Source of the DNA: Desulfotomaculaceae bacterium
GTDB taxonomy: Bacteria; Bacillota; Desulfotomaculia; Desulfotomaculales; Pelotomaculaceae
Assembly: GCA_028696455.1 (NCBI GenBank)
Contig: JAQVGZ010000001.1
Coordinates: forward strand, 1-64,000
Direction of reading: 5' to 3'
Length of the DNA stretch: 64,000 nt
A program made the position numbers and the translations under genes. Every line of letters starts with the position of its first letter. The stretch's first letter is position 1. The notes under the pieces were generated by a model. The model was not told the origin of the DNA and did no database searches. It saw only the letters and a list, made by a program, of their open reading frames with translations. Of the stretch, positions 26,260-35,587 are shown piece by piece.

Positions 26260-29200
26260 ATGAGAATACGAAGTAAATGGGTCTTTAATATCTTGCTGAC
26301 CGTCTTTAGCGTGTTGCTGCTTGCCGGGTCGATTAGTTTGATCGCGCCCATGGCTGCCCTGGCTGCCGGGGACGACTTAATAATATCGGGGCCCGGGTTG
26401 AACAGCACCGAGCCGGTAACCATTACCCAAAACCAACTCCGAAGCATTGATCCATTATCAAACGGGACTACTTTACAACAACAAGATGTAATCTACAGCA
26501 CTATTAACACCTGGCCCACCAAAAGCTGGTACAGGGGGCAGGGCGTTAAGCTGACCGACCTGCTTGAGGCAGCGGGTGGAATCAAACCGGAGGCCACCCA
26601 GATTAGATTCACCTCTAGAGATGGCTTTAAAGCGACCTTTACGGTGGATGAGTTATTGAATGCTCCCCGGTATCGTTTTCCTAACTTCATGAGCAGCGGA
26701 CAGCCCGGTCATCTCCCCGGTGATCCGTCTGGCAAGGTATTAGTGGATACCATCATTGCACACCAAAGTTTCTCTGCGCAAAGTTATGACGATACCCAGG
26801 ATCCTGAAAACTTTAGCCGCTCGGACGCCAATCATCTGCTTTACGGGCAGCGGGCGGTAACCCAGCAGACCAATGCCAGGTTCGCCAAATATGTAAAACA
26901 AATCGAGGTGCTCACCGATGCTGCGGCCAAATGGGACAATCCCACGGTCACTCCGGAGCCTGGCGTGGTATCAGCGGGGACCCTGGTGGAAATGCACAGT
27001 CCCTTCGACGATGAAGATAAGGTTCACTACACCATCGACGGCAGCGACCCGTCCATAGACAGTCCCATGTACAATTGGATTGCCAAACGTTGGTGGTCGT
27101 CGCGTTCTGATTTGGACCAAGTAAACCACAAAATCCCTATTAATAGCGACACCACCATCAAAGCCGTTGTCATCGGTCCCGGCCGCTCAGACAGCGACAT
27201 CGTTACTAATGAATACCTGGTCCCGTTCGGCTCCGCCGGCACCGGTGTTTTTGATTACGTAGCCGGGAAAAATTATCATACTGTCGCGATTAAGAACGAC
27301 GGTACAGTCTGGGCCTGGGGTTATGGCCAAGGGGGCAAGCTTGGTGACGGTGATACCTCTAATCATTGGGTAAGTACACCGGTGCAGGTCTCCGGCTTAA
27401 CGGAGGTCACGGCGGTGGCGCCCAGTTATTCCCATACCTTAGCCCTTAAAAACGATGGCACGATCTGGGCCTGGGGTGATAATATGTATGGACAGCTGGG
27501 TGACGGTACCAGCGGATTCACCGCAACAAAGTACGTTCCTGTACAGGTTGATGGTATGTCCGAAGTCCAGGCTATTGCTGCCGGAGATGCTTTTTCCCTC
27601 GCCCTCAAGAACGACGGTACGGTCTGGGCCTGGGGAAAAAATAGCAACGGACAGTTGGGTATCGGCACCCACGATTATAGCGATAAAAGAACAGTTGCGG
27701 AACAGGTCTATGGCCTGACTGGTGTTCAGAAGATTGCCGTTGGTAAGGAGCATTGTTTGGCCCTTAAAAGCGACGGTACGGTTTGGGCCTGGGGGCGCAA
27801 TAACGAGGGACAGTTGGGAGACAATAGCCAAACAGATAGCAATGTTCCCATCCAGGTTACTGCCATCACTGACACCGTGAAGGACATTGCTGCCGGACAT
27901 GGATTTTCTATAGTTCTTAAAGAGGACGGTACTGTCTGGGGTTGGGGCTTTGCTTCGAGTGGACAGTTAGGTAATAAGGATCTGGACCTGAAGAAAATAA
28001 TGAGAAGTCTTGTTCCGGTGCAAGCTTCCGAGCTGACGGATGTGAAAGTAATTAGCGCCGGGGATAACCATACGATGGCCTTGCAAAATGACGGCTCGTT
28101 ATGGGCCTGGGGCAACAATGCGTCCGGTCAACTCGGTAACGGTAAGAAGGGGTATGGTATTAATGCCAGTCAAGTACCAGTTAGGCTTTACGGGCCGGAG
28201 GCCGGTATTGCCATGATCAACGCCGGGTCCGACTACTCGCAGGCGTTAAAGACCGATGGCACTGCCTGGGCTTGGGGGGACAATGCGAGAGGCAAACTTG
28301 GTGATGGGACAACTAGTCAGTATGGTGAACGTTTGCTCCCCACTCAGGTTAAGTGGGCGCCCGTGACACTCACCCCGGCTGCCGCAGTAGTAGCCCAGGG
28401 TGAAGCCGTTGACCTGACTTTTACCGATGATGTCAACTGGAGAGATTCGGTTACCAGCGTGATTGTAGATAATAAGGGACTCTCAGAGTTCGATTATTCG
28501 GTTAGCGCAGGCAAGATAACCATCAACGCCGGCGTTCTTACCGAAATCGGGGAATATAACATTAAGGTCAAATCTGCGGGTTACATGGATTCGGTGGCAA
28601 CTTTACAAGTCGAAGCCCAACTCGTGGTGCCGCCAACACTGGCAGCCGATAACACCGATAACACGGTAGGCAACTCCATTGAACTGACCTTTATCGATGA
28701 TGCGGACTGGCGCAGCGCTATTGCCGACGTAACCGTCAATGAAAACTCCATTGCCGGCAAATACACTGTTACGGAAGGTAAGCTCACTATTGACGCCAGT
28801 GTGTTTGCTGCTGCCGGTAATTATGCGGTTGTAGTCAAGGCCACAGGTTACCATGACGCGAGCGTTAATCAGTCGGTCGCCGAATCGATTGCCAATCCCC
28901 CTGCCTTAACCGCCGACACAACTGATAACGAAGTTGGGCAGGCCGTAGAACTGACTTTTACAGACAGTGAGGGCTGGCGGTTGGCCATAACAGCCGTTAG
29001 CGTAGATGGTATAGATCTGGCAACCGGTAATTTTGCAGTTACCACTGGTAAGATTACCATTGATGCGGGCATATTCACAGAGGCGAAAGACTACGCCATA
29101 GTTGTCAAAGCCACGGGATATCAGGATGCAGCCGTGACCCAGACCATGAAGACTGCGTCTGCGCCAATTCCGGTCTACACGGTTACACCTGAAGCAGATG

Positions 29201-29505
29201 CAGCTTATACCGTGGGAACAGATCAGAACGGCATCAACACCATGACGGTTAATGCCAGTGTGACCGGGTTTAAATACTTTATGGTCAACATTGCGTCGGT
29301 GGTTTCTCATAGTGGAAATGAAACAGTAGTCTTTGGTCACTTTAGAAACGGCAGTCAGCTTGGTCTTAACGCCACCAGGGCTGATTTTGACCAGGTTACT
29401 ATTGCACAGGCTGGTTTTAATGTCCATCCGGACGATTTGATTAAGGTTTACATTGTGGACGACTTAACTAATGCAGTTGACTTTAACCCGACTATCTTAC
29501 AATAG
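26260..29505 (+). CDS. Giant secreted protein: molybdopterin-fold, RCC1 propeller, Hb-interacting repeats
   Basis: 1081 aa, ATG after AAGGAGGAGATTCA. The first ~325 residues are near-identical to the 7321 protein: signal, sulfite-oxidase-like fold without Cys (~36-225), CHB_HEX_C (~235-325). Then about seven RCC1-type repeats (~330-697; HTVAIKNDGTVWAWGYGQGG, LGDG motif) that should close a beta propeller. Three Shr/Hb-interacting repeats (~700-965) and the shared C-terminal ~105-residue module (~970-1081) follow. No SLH or TM anchor is visible. It is the first large gene behind riboswitch R5. Confidence 0.86.
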   Translation: MRIRSKWVFNILLTVFSVLLLAGSISLIAPMAALAAGDDLIISGPGLNSTEPVTITQNQLRSIDPLSNGTTLQQQDVIYSTINTWPTKSWYRGQGVKLTDLLEAAGGIKPEATQIRFTSRDGFKATFTVDELLNAPRYRFPNFMSSGQPGHLPGDPSGKVLVDTIIAHQSFSAQSYDDTQDPENFSRSDANHLLYGQRAVTQQTNARFAKYVKQIEVLTDAAAKWDNPTVTPEPGVVSAGTLVEMHSPFDDEDKVHYTIDGSDPSIDSPMYNWIAKRWWSSRSDLDQVNHKIPINSDTTIKAVVIGPGRSDSDIVTNEYLVPFGSAGTGVFDYVAGKNYHTVAIKNDGTVWAWGYGQGGKLGDGDTSNHWVSTPVQVSGLTEVTAVAPSYSHTLALKNDGTIWAWGDNMYGQLGDGTSGFTATKYVPVQVDGMSEVQAIAAGDAFSLALKNDGTVWAWGKNSNGQLGIGTHDYSDKRTVAEQVYGLTGVQKIAVGKEHCLALKSDGTVWAWGRNNEGQLGDNSQTDSNVPIQVTAITDTVKDIAAGHGFSIVLKEDGTVWGWGFASSGQLGNKDLDLKKIMRSLVPVQASELTDVKVISAGDNHTMALQNDGSLWAWGNNASGQLGNGKKGYGINASQVPVRLYGPEAGIAMINAGSDYSQALKTDGTAWAWGDNARGKLGDGTTSQYGERLLPTQVKWAPVTLTPAAAVVAQGEAVDLTFTDDVNWRDSVTSVIVDNKGLSEFDYSVSAGKITINAGVLTEIGEYNIKVKSAGYMDSVATLQVEAQLVVPPTLAADNTDNTVGNSIELTFIDDADWRSAIADVTVNENSIAGKYTVTEGKLTIDASVFAAAGNYAVVVKATGYHDASVNQSVAESIANPPALTADTTDNEVGQAVELTFTDSEGWRLAITAVSVDGIDLATGNFAVTTGKITIDAGIFTEAKDYAIVVKATGYQDAAVTQTMKTASAPIPVYTVTPEADAAYTVGTDQNGINTMTVNASVTGFKYFMVNIASVVSHSGNETVVFGHFRNGSQLGLNATRADFDQVTIAQAGFNVHPDDLIKVYIVDDLTNAVDFNPTILQ

Positions 29506-29610
29506 GATCATAATTGTAAAACCTTGGGGACTAACATTGTCACCTGGTATAGGTTCTGCTAGTTTTAATATGACCACTTGGTAATACTTTTTGAGTCAAC
29601 CGGTATTTGC

Positions 29611-29655
29611 GCAGCGTCATGCTGGAATTGTAAGTTATTCAGTATGACGCTTGCT
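29611..29655 (+). terminator. Probable terminator after the 26260 gene
   Basis: GCGTCATGCTG and CAGTATGACGC pair (one G-U), followed by TTGCTTT. The stem lies about 100 bases past the stop codon. Confidence 0.55.
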
Positions 29656-29755
29656 TTAAAATCATTACACGTTGGTTAAAATGTAGCGGAACCAAGAACC
29701 GTAAAGGCGCAAAACATCAAAGCTTTTAGAAAAGGCAATTGATACGTGAAATAAT

Positions 29756-29925
29756 AGAATGGATTGCTCATCGTGGGGATCGCGGGAGGTGTTCTGGACA
29801 TCAATAATCACCCTATTGAAACTAGAGAGAACAATCATCATCAAGGCCGTTACAATTGGCGCCGGTAAGTTGGACAGTGATATTGTCACTTTCAGTTACC
29901 AGGTTGCTGAAGGCCATCCACAAAC
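29756..29925 (+). pseudogene. Remnant of a CHB_HEX_C domain of the surface-protein family
   Basis: The DNA tracks the CHB_HEX_C part of the 30174 and 40110 genes: AATGGATTGC, GGGGATCGCGGGAGG, AATAATCACCC, then ATCATCAAGGCCGTTACAAT and GACAGTGATATTGTCAC. Translation in one frame gives IIIKAVTIGAGKLDSDIVTFSYQV, but the upstream NWIA...SWGSRE part is in a shifted frame with bases missing. A short fragment with frameshifts and no start or downstream continuation, so a decayed copy; the tracked ORF 29759-30022 covers part of it. Confidence 0.75.
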
Positions 29926-30173
29926 CCCTTATACACATTACCCCGATGACTGGCGTTGCTTATCAAACTGGAGCCGCGACGGGATCAAAACCATGATTGC
30001 CAAAATCGGATTTACGGAATGAAGTATTTCAGCATGCTGGTTGCCTGCAAACAACATTTCAAGACACATACGGCGGTAGAAACAAGGAGGTGAAATAGGT
30101 TTTGCTCAAACGCACAAGGAAGTTTTGGTTGTTAAATCTGATGTTTTAGTTAATCATGAAAGGAGGAGTTTTG

Positions 30174-33100
30174 ATGCGAGTTTTTAGCAATAAAGGGCTA
30201 GGAAAACTAGTTGTTATATTTTTAATGCTGGGTTTATTTCTTAGCTTAGGTAGTATTACAACTGCAGTTGCTGCTGACATCTCGGTAAAGGTAACCGGGG
30301 ATGGGGTAACCAATCCCAAAACCTACACCCAGGCCGAATTGGAAACGATGGATGGCCAGGTGGGGCCACGTCTTTACAGTACGATCAACACCTGGCCCAC
30401 CAAGAACTGGTACGCAGCTAAAGGCGTGAAAATAGCAAAACTTTTAGAAGAGGCCGGGATCAAAGACGAGGCCAAGACAATTATAGTTAAATCAAGTGAT
30501 GGTTTTAAGGCAACCTTTACCCGGAAAGAGTTGTTGGAAGATGACCGCTATTATTATCCCAGGCTGAAAGAAAACCATGAGTTTTTTGGACATATACCGG
30601 GTTCACCTGATGATGCGGAAAAAGTGGACGCTATTCTGGCCCTAAAAAGTGTAAATAGCGATAATCTCAATGCCTTGAACGATCGTGAAACACCGCACTT
30701 AATCTTCGGCCAGCGCTGGGTTACGGAACAGACCAACCATGCCTTTGTGAAATATGTAAGTGAAATAGAAGTTACCACTGCGACTCCGGGCAAATGGGCA
30801 AATCCGACGGCAGAACCGGCGGGTGGTACTGTTCCGGCAGGAACTCTAGTAGAATTAAAAAGTCAGTTCAATGACTCTGATAAAGTTTATTACACCGTCG
30901 ACGGCAACGACCCTACCTATAAAAGTCCAATTTATAACTGGATTGCCAACCGGTGGTGGGGTGCCCGGCAGGATGAACTGAATGAAATTAACCATCCGAT
31001 TGAAATCAAAAGTGACACCACTATCAAAGCCATAACAATCGGTCTCGGCAAGGAAGACAGTGATATCGTTAGTTTTAATTATCAGGTCCTGCTGGCTGCA
31101 GCTCCTATCTTAACGGCAGACACCACTGATAATACAGTAGGACAGCCGGTGGAACTGACCTTCACCGATGATGCGGCCTGGCGTGCAGCTATTACCAGTG
31201 TCACCGTGAAAGATACTGTTTTGAGCAGCAATCAGTATACAATCAGTGAGGGTAACATCAATATTGTCGCGAGCGTATTTAGCACCGCTGGTGATTATTT
31301 AATTACTGTGCAGGCAACAGGCTATACAGACACAACCGTAACGCAACCCATGGTAAATGCAAGTGGTGGAGAAGAGCCGGTAACCCTGAACCTCAGCGGG
31401 AGCACGGCAGAGGCAGGAGATAGCGTGACTGCATCGGGTACGGCCACCCCCAATGATTGGGTTCCCATTAAAGTGGTAGACAGCACACAGAGTATCGTCT
31501 TTTTTGATACAACGAAGGCAGATGCTAGCGGCAACTACAGCTTTGACTTCATTATACCGGATGGAGCCAGCGGGGTTCTCACCGTAGTCGCGGGGTCTGG
31601 AAGTAATGTTGCCAGCAAAACACTTACCGTAACTGTCCCGTCCGACACTACTGCTCCAGTTTGGACGGACGGCAGCCTGACAGCAAGCGACGTTAGCCAG
31701 ACTGGGCTGACCTTGAGTTGGAATGCAGCATCTGACAATATAGGGGTAACAGAGTATAAAGTGTACCAAGATGGTGTTGTTATCGATACAGTCAGCAGTG
31801 ACATCAGGACTTACAACGTCACCGACCTGACTGCAGGAACTGAATACACCTTCAAAGTAGAAGCATGTGACGCGAACGGTAACTGGAGCACTGACGGTCC
31901 CAGCGTTACTGCCACCACATTAGATGAGACACCATACATCGTAACCCTGAACCTCAGCAAGAGCACGGCAGAGGCAGGAGATAGCGTGACTGCATCGGGT
32001 ACGGCCACCCCCAATGATTGGGTTCCCATTAAAGTGGTGGACAGCACACAGAGTATCATCTTTTTTGACACAGCGAAGGCAGATGCTAGCGGCAACTACA
32101 GCTTTGACTTCATTATACCGGATGGAGCCAGCGGGATCCTCACGGTAGTCGCGGGGTCCGGAAGTAATGTTGCCAGCAAAACACTTATCGTAACTGTCCC
32201 GTCCGACACTACTGCTCCAGTTTGGACGGACGGCAGCCTGACAGCAAGCGACGTTAGCCTAACCGGGCTGACCTTGAGTTGGAATGCAGCATCTGACAAT
32301 ATAGGGGTAACAGAGTATAAAGTGTACCAAGATGGTGTTGTTATCGATACAGTCAGCAGTGACATCAGGACTTACAACGTCGCCGGCCTGACTGCAGGAA
32401 CGGAATACACCTTCAAAGTAGAAGCAGGTGACGCGAACGGTAACTGGAGCACTGACGGTCCCAGCGTTACTGCCACTACATTAGATGAGACACCATACAT
32501 CGTAACCCTGAACCTCAGTAAGAGCACGGCAGAGGCAGGAGATAGCGTGACTGCATCGGGTACGGCTAAGCCCAATGATTGGGTTCCCATTAAAGTGGTG
32601 GACAGCACACAGAGTATCGTCTTTTTTGACACAGCGAAGGCAGATGCTAGCGGCAACTACAGCTTTGACTTCATTATACCGGATGGAGCCAGCGGGATCC
32701 TCACGGTAGTCGCGGGGTCCGGAAGTAATGTTGCCAGCAAAACACTTACCGTAACTACTAATTCCGATACCACCGCCCCGGCGGTGAGCAGCAGCGACCC
32801 GGCGGACGGAGCTACGGGGGTAGCGATAGATAAGACCGTGGCGATTACCTTCAGCGAAGACATAGTAGCAGGTGACGCCTACGGGCAGATCAGCCTGAAA
32901 GACGCCGGCAACAACAGCGTAGCCATTACGAAGAGCATCAGCGGTAATGTCTTAAGCATTAACCCGGATGCCAATCTGGGCTATAGCAGCATCTATACCG
33001 TGACAGTGCCCGCCGGCGCCGTAGAGGATGCGGCAGGAAACGGCTTAGCCGGGGCCTATACCCTGAGCTTTACCACAGGAGTCGCGCCCGATACCACCGC

Positions 33101-34310
33101 GCCGGCGGTGAGCAGCAGCGACCCGGCGGACGGAGCTACGGGGGTAGCGATAGATAAGACCGTGGCGATTACCTTCAGCGAAGACATAGTAGCAGGTGAC
33201 GCCTATGAGCAAATCAGCCTGAAAGACGCCGCCAACAACAGCGTAGCCATTACGAAGAGCATCAGCGGCAATGTCTTAAGCCTTGATCCGGAGGACAACC
33301 TGGGCTATAGCAGCACCTATACCGTGACAGTGCCCGCCGGCGCCATAGAGGATGCGGCAGGAAACGGCTTAGCCGGGGCCTACACCCTGAGCTTTACCAC
33401 AAAAGGCGATCCTGGCACCGGGACGGACAACACTCCGCCTATTTGGTCTAATGGAAGTTTGACCGCATCCAATGTTGGCCAGACAACATTGACCTTAACC
33501 TGGAGCGGGGCGTCAGATAATGAAGGTGTAACTGGCTATAGGATTTACCGTGGTACGACACTGCTTACACCAACGCCAGTGAGCGGGAACAGCTACAAAG
33601 TAAACGGCTTGAATAAAAATACCACATACACCTTTAAAGTAGAAGCAGGCGACGCGGCAGGCAACTGGAGTACAGATGGCCCCACCACCATTACCAGGAC
33701 TCTTACGAAACCAGACAAGCAAGCACCAACATGGGTTGAAGACAATCTGACAGCATCTAATATCACCCATAGTGGGCTGACCTTGACCTGGAATGCAGCC
33801 ACAGATAACGTGGGTGTGACCGGCTACAGGGTTTACCAAGGCTCTAAACTGCTAACACCTGCACCGATAACCGATTTGAGCTATACTGTGACTGGTTTGA
33901 GCCAGCTCACTAAGTACACCTTCACTGTCCAGGCAGAGGATAAGGCTGGTAACTTAAGCAGCAGTGGTCCTAAAATAACGGTGAGGACATTAGCAGCGCC
34001 AGATACCAGTGCGCCTACCTGGTCAAAGAAGTGTACTTTAAGTGCCGTCGACATCGGTCAGACGATGCTCTTAATTTGGGACGGAGCACTGGACAATGTC
34101 CGCGTGACCGGCTATAAAGTTTACCAGGACGGAACTCTGTTGACCCCAACCCCAGTATTTGGCCCCATATATAGTGTGACCGGTTTGACTCCAGGTGTGC
34201 CGTACACCTTTACCGTACAAGCTGGTGATGCTGCGGGTAACTGGAGTACTGATGGCCCAAGCGTCACAGCTGCAACCAGCAAATGGCCCTTGCCCTCGAG
34301 TGGAAAATAG
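30174..34310 (+). CDS. Giant secreted protein: molybdopterin-fold, Ig-like/FN3 and SbsA-Ig repeats
   Basis: 1378 aa from ATG 30174 behind AAAGGAGGAG (the tracked ATG 30156 overlaps that site; paralogues start with the same GLGKLVV). Signal to ~36; sulfite-oxidase-like fold, no Mo-ligand Cys (~37-205); CHB_HEX_C (~212-305); one Shr/Hb-interacting repeat (~310-395); Ig-like + FN3 unit of 187 residues, twice, then a third Ig-like copy (~400-862); two SbsA-type Ig repeats of 108 residues (~865-1078); three FN3 (~1085-1370). The end, WPLPSSGK, shows no anchor. Downstream debris with SLH-like coding traces suggests that an SLH tail was lost. Confidence 0.85.
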   Translation: MRVFSNKGLGKLVVIFLMLGLFLSLGSITTAVAADISVKVTGDGVTNPKTYTQAELETMDGQVGPRLYSTINTWPTKNWYAAKGVKIAKLLEEAGIKDEAKTIIVKSSDGFKATFTRKELLEDDRYYYPRLKENHEFFGHIPGSPDDAEKVDAILALKSVNSDNLNALNDRETPHLIFGQRWVTEQTNHAFVKYVSEIEVTTATPGKWANPTAEPAGGTVPAGTLVELKSQFNDSDKVYYTVDGNDPTYKSPIYNWIANRWWGARQDELNEINHPIEIKSDTTIKAITIGLGKEDSDIVSFNYQVLLAAAPILTADTTDNTVGQPVELTFTDDAAWRAAITSVTVKDTVLSSNQYTISEGNINIVASVFSTAGDYLITVQATGYTDTTVTQPMVNASGGEEPVTLNLSGSTAEAGDSVTASGTATPNDWVPIKVVDSTQSIVFFDTTKADASGNYSFDFIIPDGASGVLTVVAGSGSNVASKTLTVTVPSDTTAPVWTDGSLTASDVSQTGLTLSWNAASDNIGVTEYKVYQDGVVIDTVSSDIRTYNVTDLTAGTEYTFKVEACDANGNWSTDGPSVTATTLDETPYIVTLNLSKSTAEAGDSVTASGTATPNDWVPIKVVDSTQSIIFFDTAKADASGNYSFDFIIPDGASGILTVVAGSGSNVASKTLIVTVPSDTTAPVWTDGSLTASDVSLTGLTLSWNAASDNIGVTEYKVYQDGVVIDTVSSDIRTYNVAGLTAGTEYTFKVEAGDANGNWSTDGPSVTATTLDETPYIVTLNLSKSTAEAGDSVTASGTAKPNDWVPIKVVDSTQSIVFFDTAKADASGNYSFDFIIPDGASGILTVVAGSGSNVASKTLTVTTNSDTTAPAVSSSDPADGATGVAIDKTVAITFSEDIVAGDAYGQISLKDAGNNSVAITKSISGNVLSINPDANLGYSSIYTVTVPAGAVEDAAGNGLAGAYTLSFTTGVAPDTTAPAVSSSDPADGATGVAIDKTVAITFSEDIVAGDAYEQISLKDAANNSVAITKSISGNVLSLDPEDNLGYSSTYTVTVPAGAIEDAAGNGLAGAYTLSFTTKGDPGTGTDNTPPIWSNGSLTASNVGQTTLTLTWSGASDNEGVTGYRIYRGTTLLTPTPVSGNSYKVNGLNKNTTYTFKVEAGDAAGNWSTDGPTTITRTLTKPDKQAPTWVEDNLTASNITHSGLTLTWNAATDNVGVTGYRVYQGSKLLTPAPITDLSYTVTGLSQLTKYTFTVQAEDKAGNLSSSGPKITVRTLAAPDTSAPTWSKKCTLSAVDIGQTMLLIWDGALDNVRVTGYKVYQDGTLLTPTPVFGPIYSVTGLTPGVPYTFTVQAGDAAGNWSTDGPSVTAATSKWPLPSSGK
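31380..32755 (+). repeat. 561-bp tandem repeat (2.4 copies) inside the 30174 gene
   Basis: Copies begin with GTAACCCTGAACCTCAGC at 31380, 31941 and 32502, exactly 561 bp (187 codons) apart. The third stops after the Ig-like half. DNA identity is very high, indicating recent duplication. Confidence 0.9.
32762..33400 (+). repeat. 324-bp tandem repeat (2 copies) inside the 30174 gene
   Basis: GCGGTGAGCAGCAGCGACCC recurs 324 bp (108 codons) apart (AGCAGCAGCG at 32787 and 33111). Each copy encodes one SbsA-type Ig-like domain (AVSSSDPADGATGVAIDKTV). Confidence 0.88.
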
Positions 34311-34329
34311 TAAAATAATACAGAACGAA

Positions 34330-34455
34330 ATGCTATTGGTGTTTCAGTTAAGTAAAAGTACAGAAAGTAACCGCCCTTGTGCAGTGCCGGCAGACTACTG
34401 ATAACACTGTTCAGCTCCTAAGCAACGCTACCAGGAATGCATTGAATAAATAGTT
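34330..34455 (+). pseudogene. Debris of Hb-interacting and SLH coding sequence
   Basis: GGCAGACTACTGATAACACTGTTCAG resembles the start of a Shr/Hb-interacting repeat (ADTTDNTVGQ) and AGCAACGCTACCAGG...AATGCATTGAATAAATAG resembles the end of an SLH repeat (ATRAEA...NALNK stop) as in the 14308 gene. The pieces are joined by deletions and are not one open frame. I read this as the lost C-terminus of an SLH family member. Confidence 0.6.
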
Positions 34456-34508
34456 GGTTGAGAGAATATTCGGGACTTAAGGAAAATGAGTTTGATGTAG
34501 AGGTATAA

Positions 34509-34539
34509 ATGGAAAGGGGACTAATAAACCCCTTTCCAT
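34509..34539 (+). terminator. Hairpin downstream of the 30174 gene
   Basis: ATGGAAAGGGG and CCCCTTTCCAT form a perfect 11-bp stem with a 9-nt loop; no T-run follows, so terminator strength is uncertain. Confidence 0.5.
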
Positions 34540-34617
34540 CATATAACAACCGGCAATGCAGTATAGAATGAATAAAATAACAGAGGTTGCGGTAGAGCGA
34601 TTAGAGAGGAGAAGCTG

Positions 34618-35535
34618 TTGTGTATGTTGTCAGCAAGTAATGGATTAGGAAAACTCGTTGTCATATATTTAATGTTGACTCTACTCGAATTAGGCAGTAC
34701 CATGATGCCCGCAGTTGCTGCAACGGATATGTCGATAACAGTGACCGGGGACGAGGTTACTAATCCAAATACTTTTAAAGTGTCTGAACTGAAAGTAATA
34801 GAGAGTGCTACCGTAACCCTTAACCTTAGCAGGAGTACGGCAGGGGTGGGAGATAGCGTAACTGCATCGGGTACGGCCACCCCCAATGCTTGGGTCCCCA
34901 TTAAAGTGCTTGACAGTGCACCAAGTATCGTTTTTTTTGACACAACGAAGGCAGATGCAAGTGGTAACTACAGCATTGACTTTATTGTGCCTGAAGGTAT
35001 TAGCGGGTTGCTAACAGTTGTCACGGGATCTGGCAGCAATGTTGCCAACAAAACACTTATGGTAACAACATCGCCCGATACAACCACACCGGTTTGGACT
35101 AACAGCAACCTAATGGTAACTGCTGTTACTCACACAAGCCTGACCCTTACTTGGAGCGGTGCTTCAGATAACACAGGTGTAGTTGGGTACAGAATTTATC
35201 AGGGCGGGGCTCTGTTGATATCCACAGCAGCCAACGGAAACACTTTTGACGTGAACGGCTTGATCCCTGGCACTACCTATACCTTTAGGATCCAGGCAAT
35301 TGATGCGGCAGGCAATGAAAGCATAACCGGCCCCAGCGCAACGGTAACTACTGAAACATTTGTGTTCGGAGATATGAATGGGGATAAAAGTGTTAATATT
35401 CTAGACCTCCTCTTTATAGCCACTAATATCGGGCAACCGAGTACAAAACCAGAGGCTTATAAATCGGATGTTAATGAAGATCGCCAGGTTAATATACTAG
35501 ACTTAATGATGGTAGAACAGTATATTGGTCAGTGA
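34618..35535 (+). CDS. Secreted dockerin protein with internally deleted molybdopterin fold
   Basis: 305 aa, TTG 34618 after AGAGGAGAAG (an in-frame ATG at 34624 is also possible). Signal to ~35. Only the first ~25 residues of the sulfite-oxidase-like fold remain (ITVTGDEVTNPNTFKVSEL), fused directly to an Ig-like domain (~62-145; VTLNLSRSTAGVGDSVTASG) and one FN3 (~150-240). The C-terminus is a type I dockerin with two Ca-binding repeats (GDMNGDKSVNILDLLFIATN, SDVNEDRQVNILDLMMVEQY). It looks like a shortened sibling of the 30174 protein with the 40110 dockerin. A cohesin partner is not visible in the window. Confidence 0.82.
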   Translation: MCMLSASNGLGKLVVIYLMLTLLELGSTMMPAVAATDMSITVTGDEVTNPNTFKVSELKVIESATVTLNLSRSTAGVGDSVTASGTATPNAWVPIKVLDSAPSIVFFDTTKADASGNYSIDFIVPEGISGLLTVVTGSGSNVANKTLMVTTSPDTTTPVWTNSNLMVTAVTHTSLTLTWSGASDNTGVVGYRIYQGGALLISTAANGNTFDVNGLIPGTTYTFRIQAIDAAGNESITGPSATVTTETFVFGDMNGDKSVNILDLLFIATNIGQPSTKPEAYKSDVNEDRQVNILDLMMVEQYIGQ

Positions 35536-35587
35536 TGCTTAATATCATTTGCAGCTAAAAGACTTAAATTGCTTAAAAGGAGGTACT

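Noticed and set aside
31380-33400. Regular repeats considered as a CRISPR array or mobile element
   Set aside because: The units are 324-561 bp, in frame and code for Ig-like and FN3 domains; no short repeats with spacers and no transposase.
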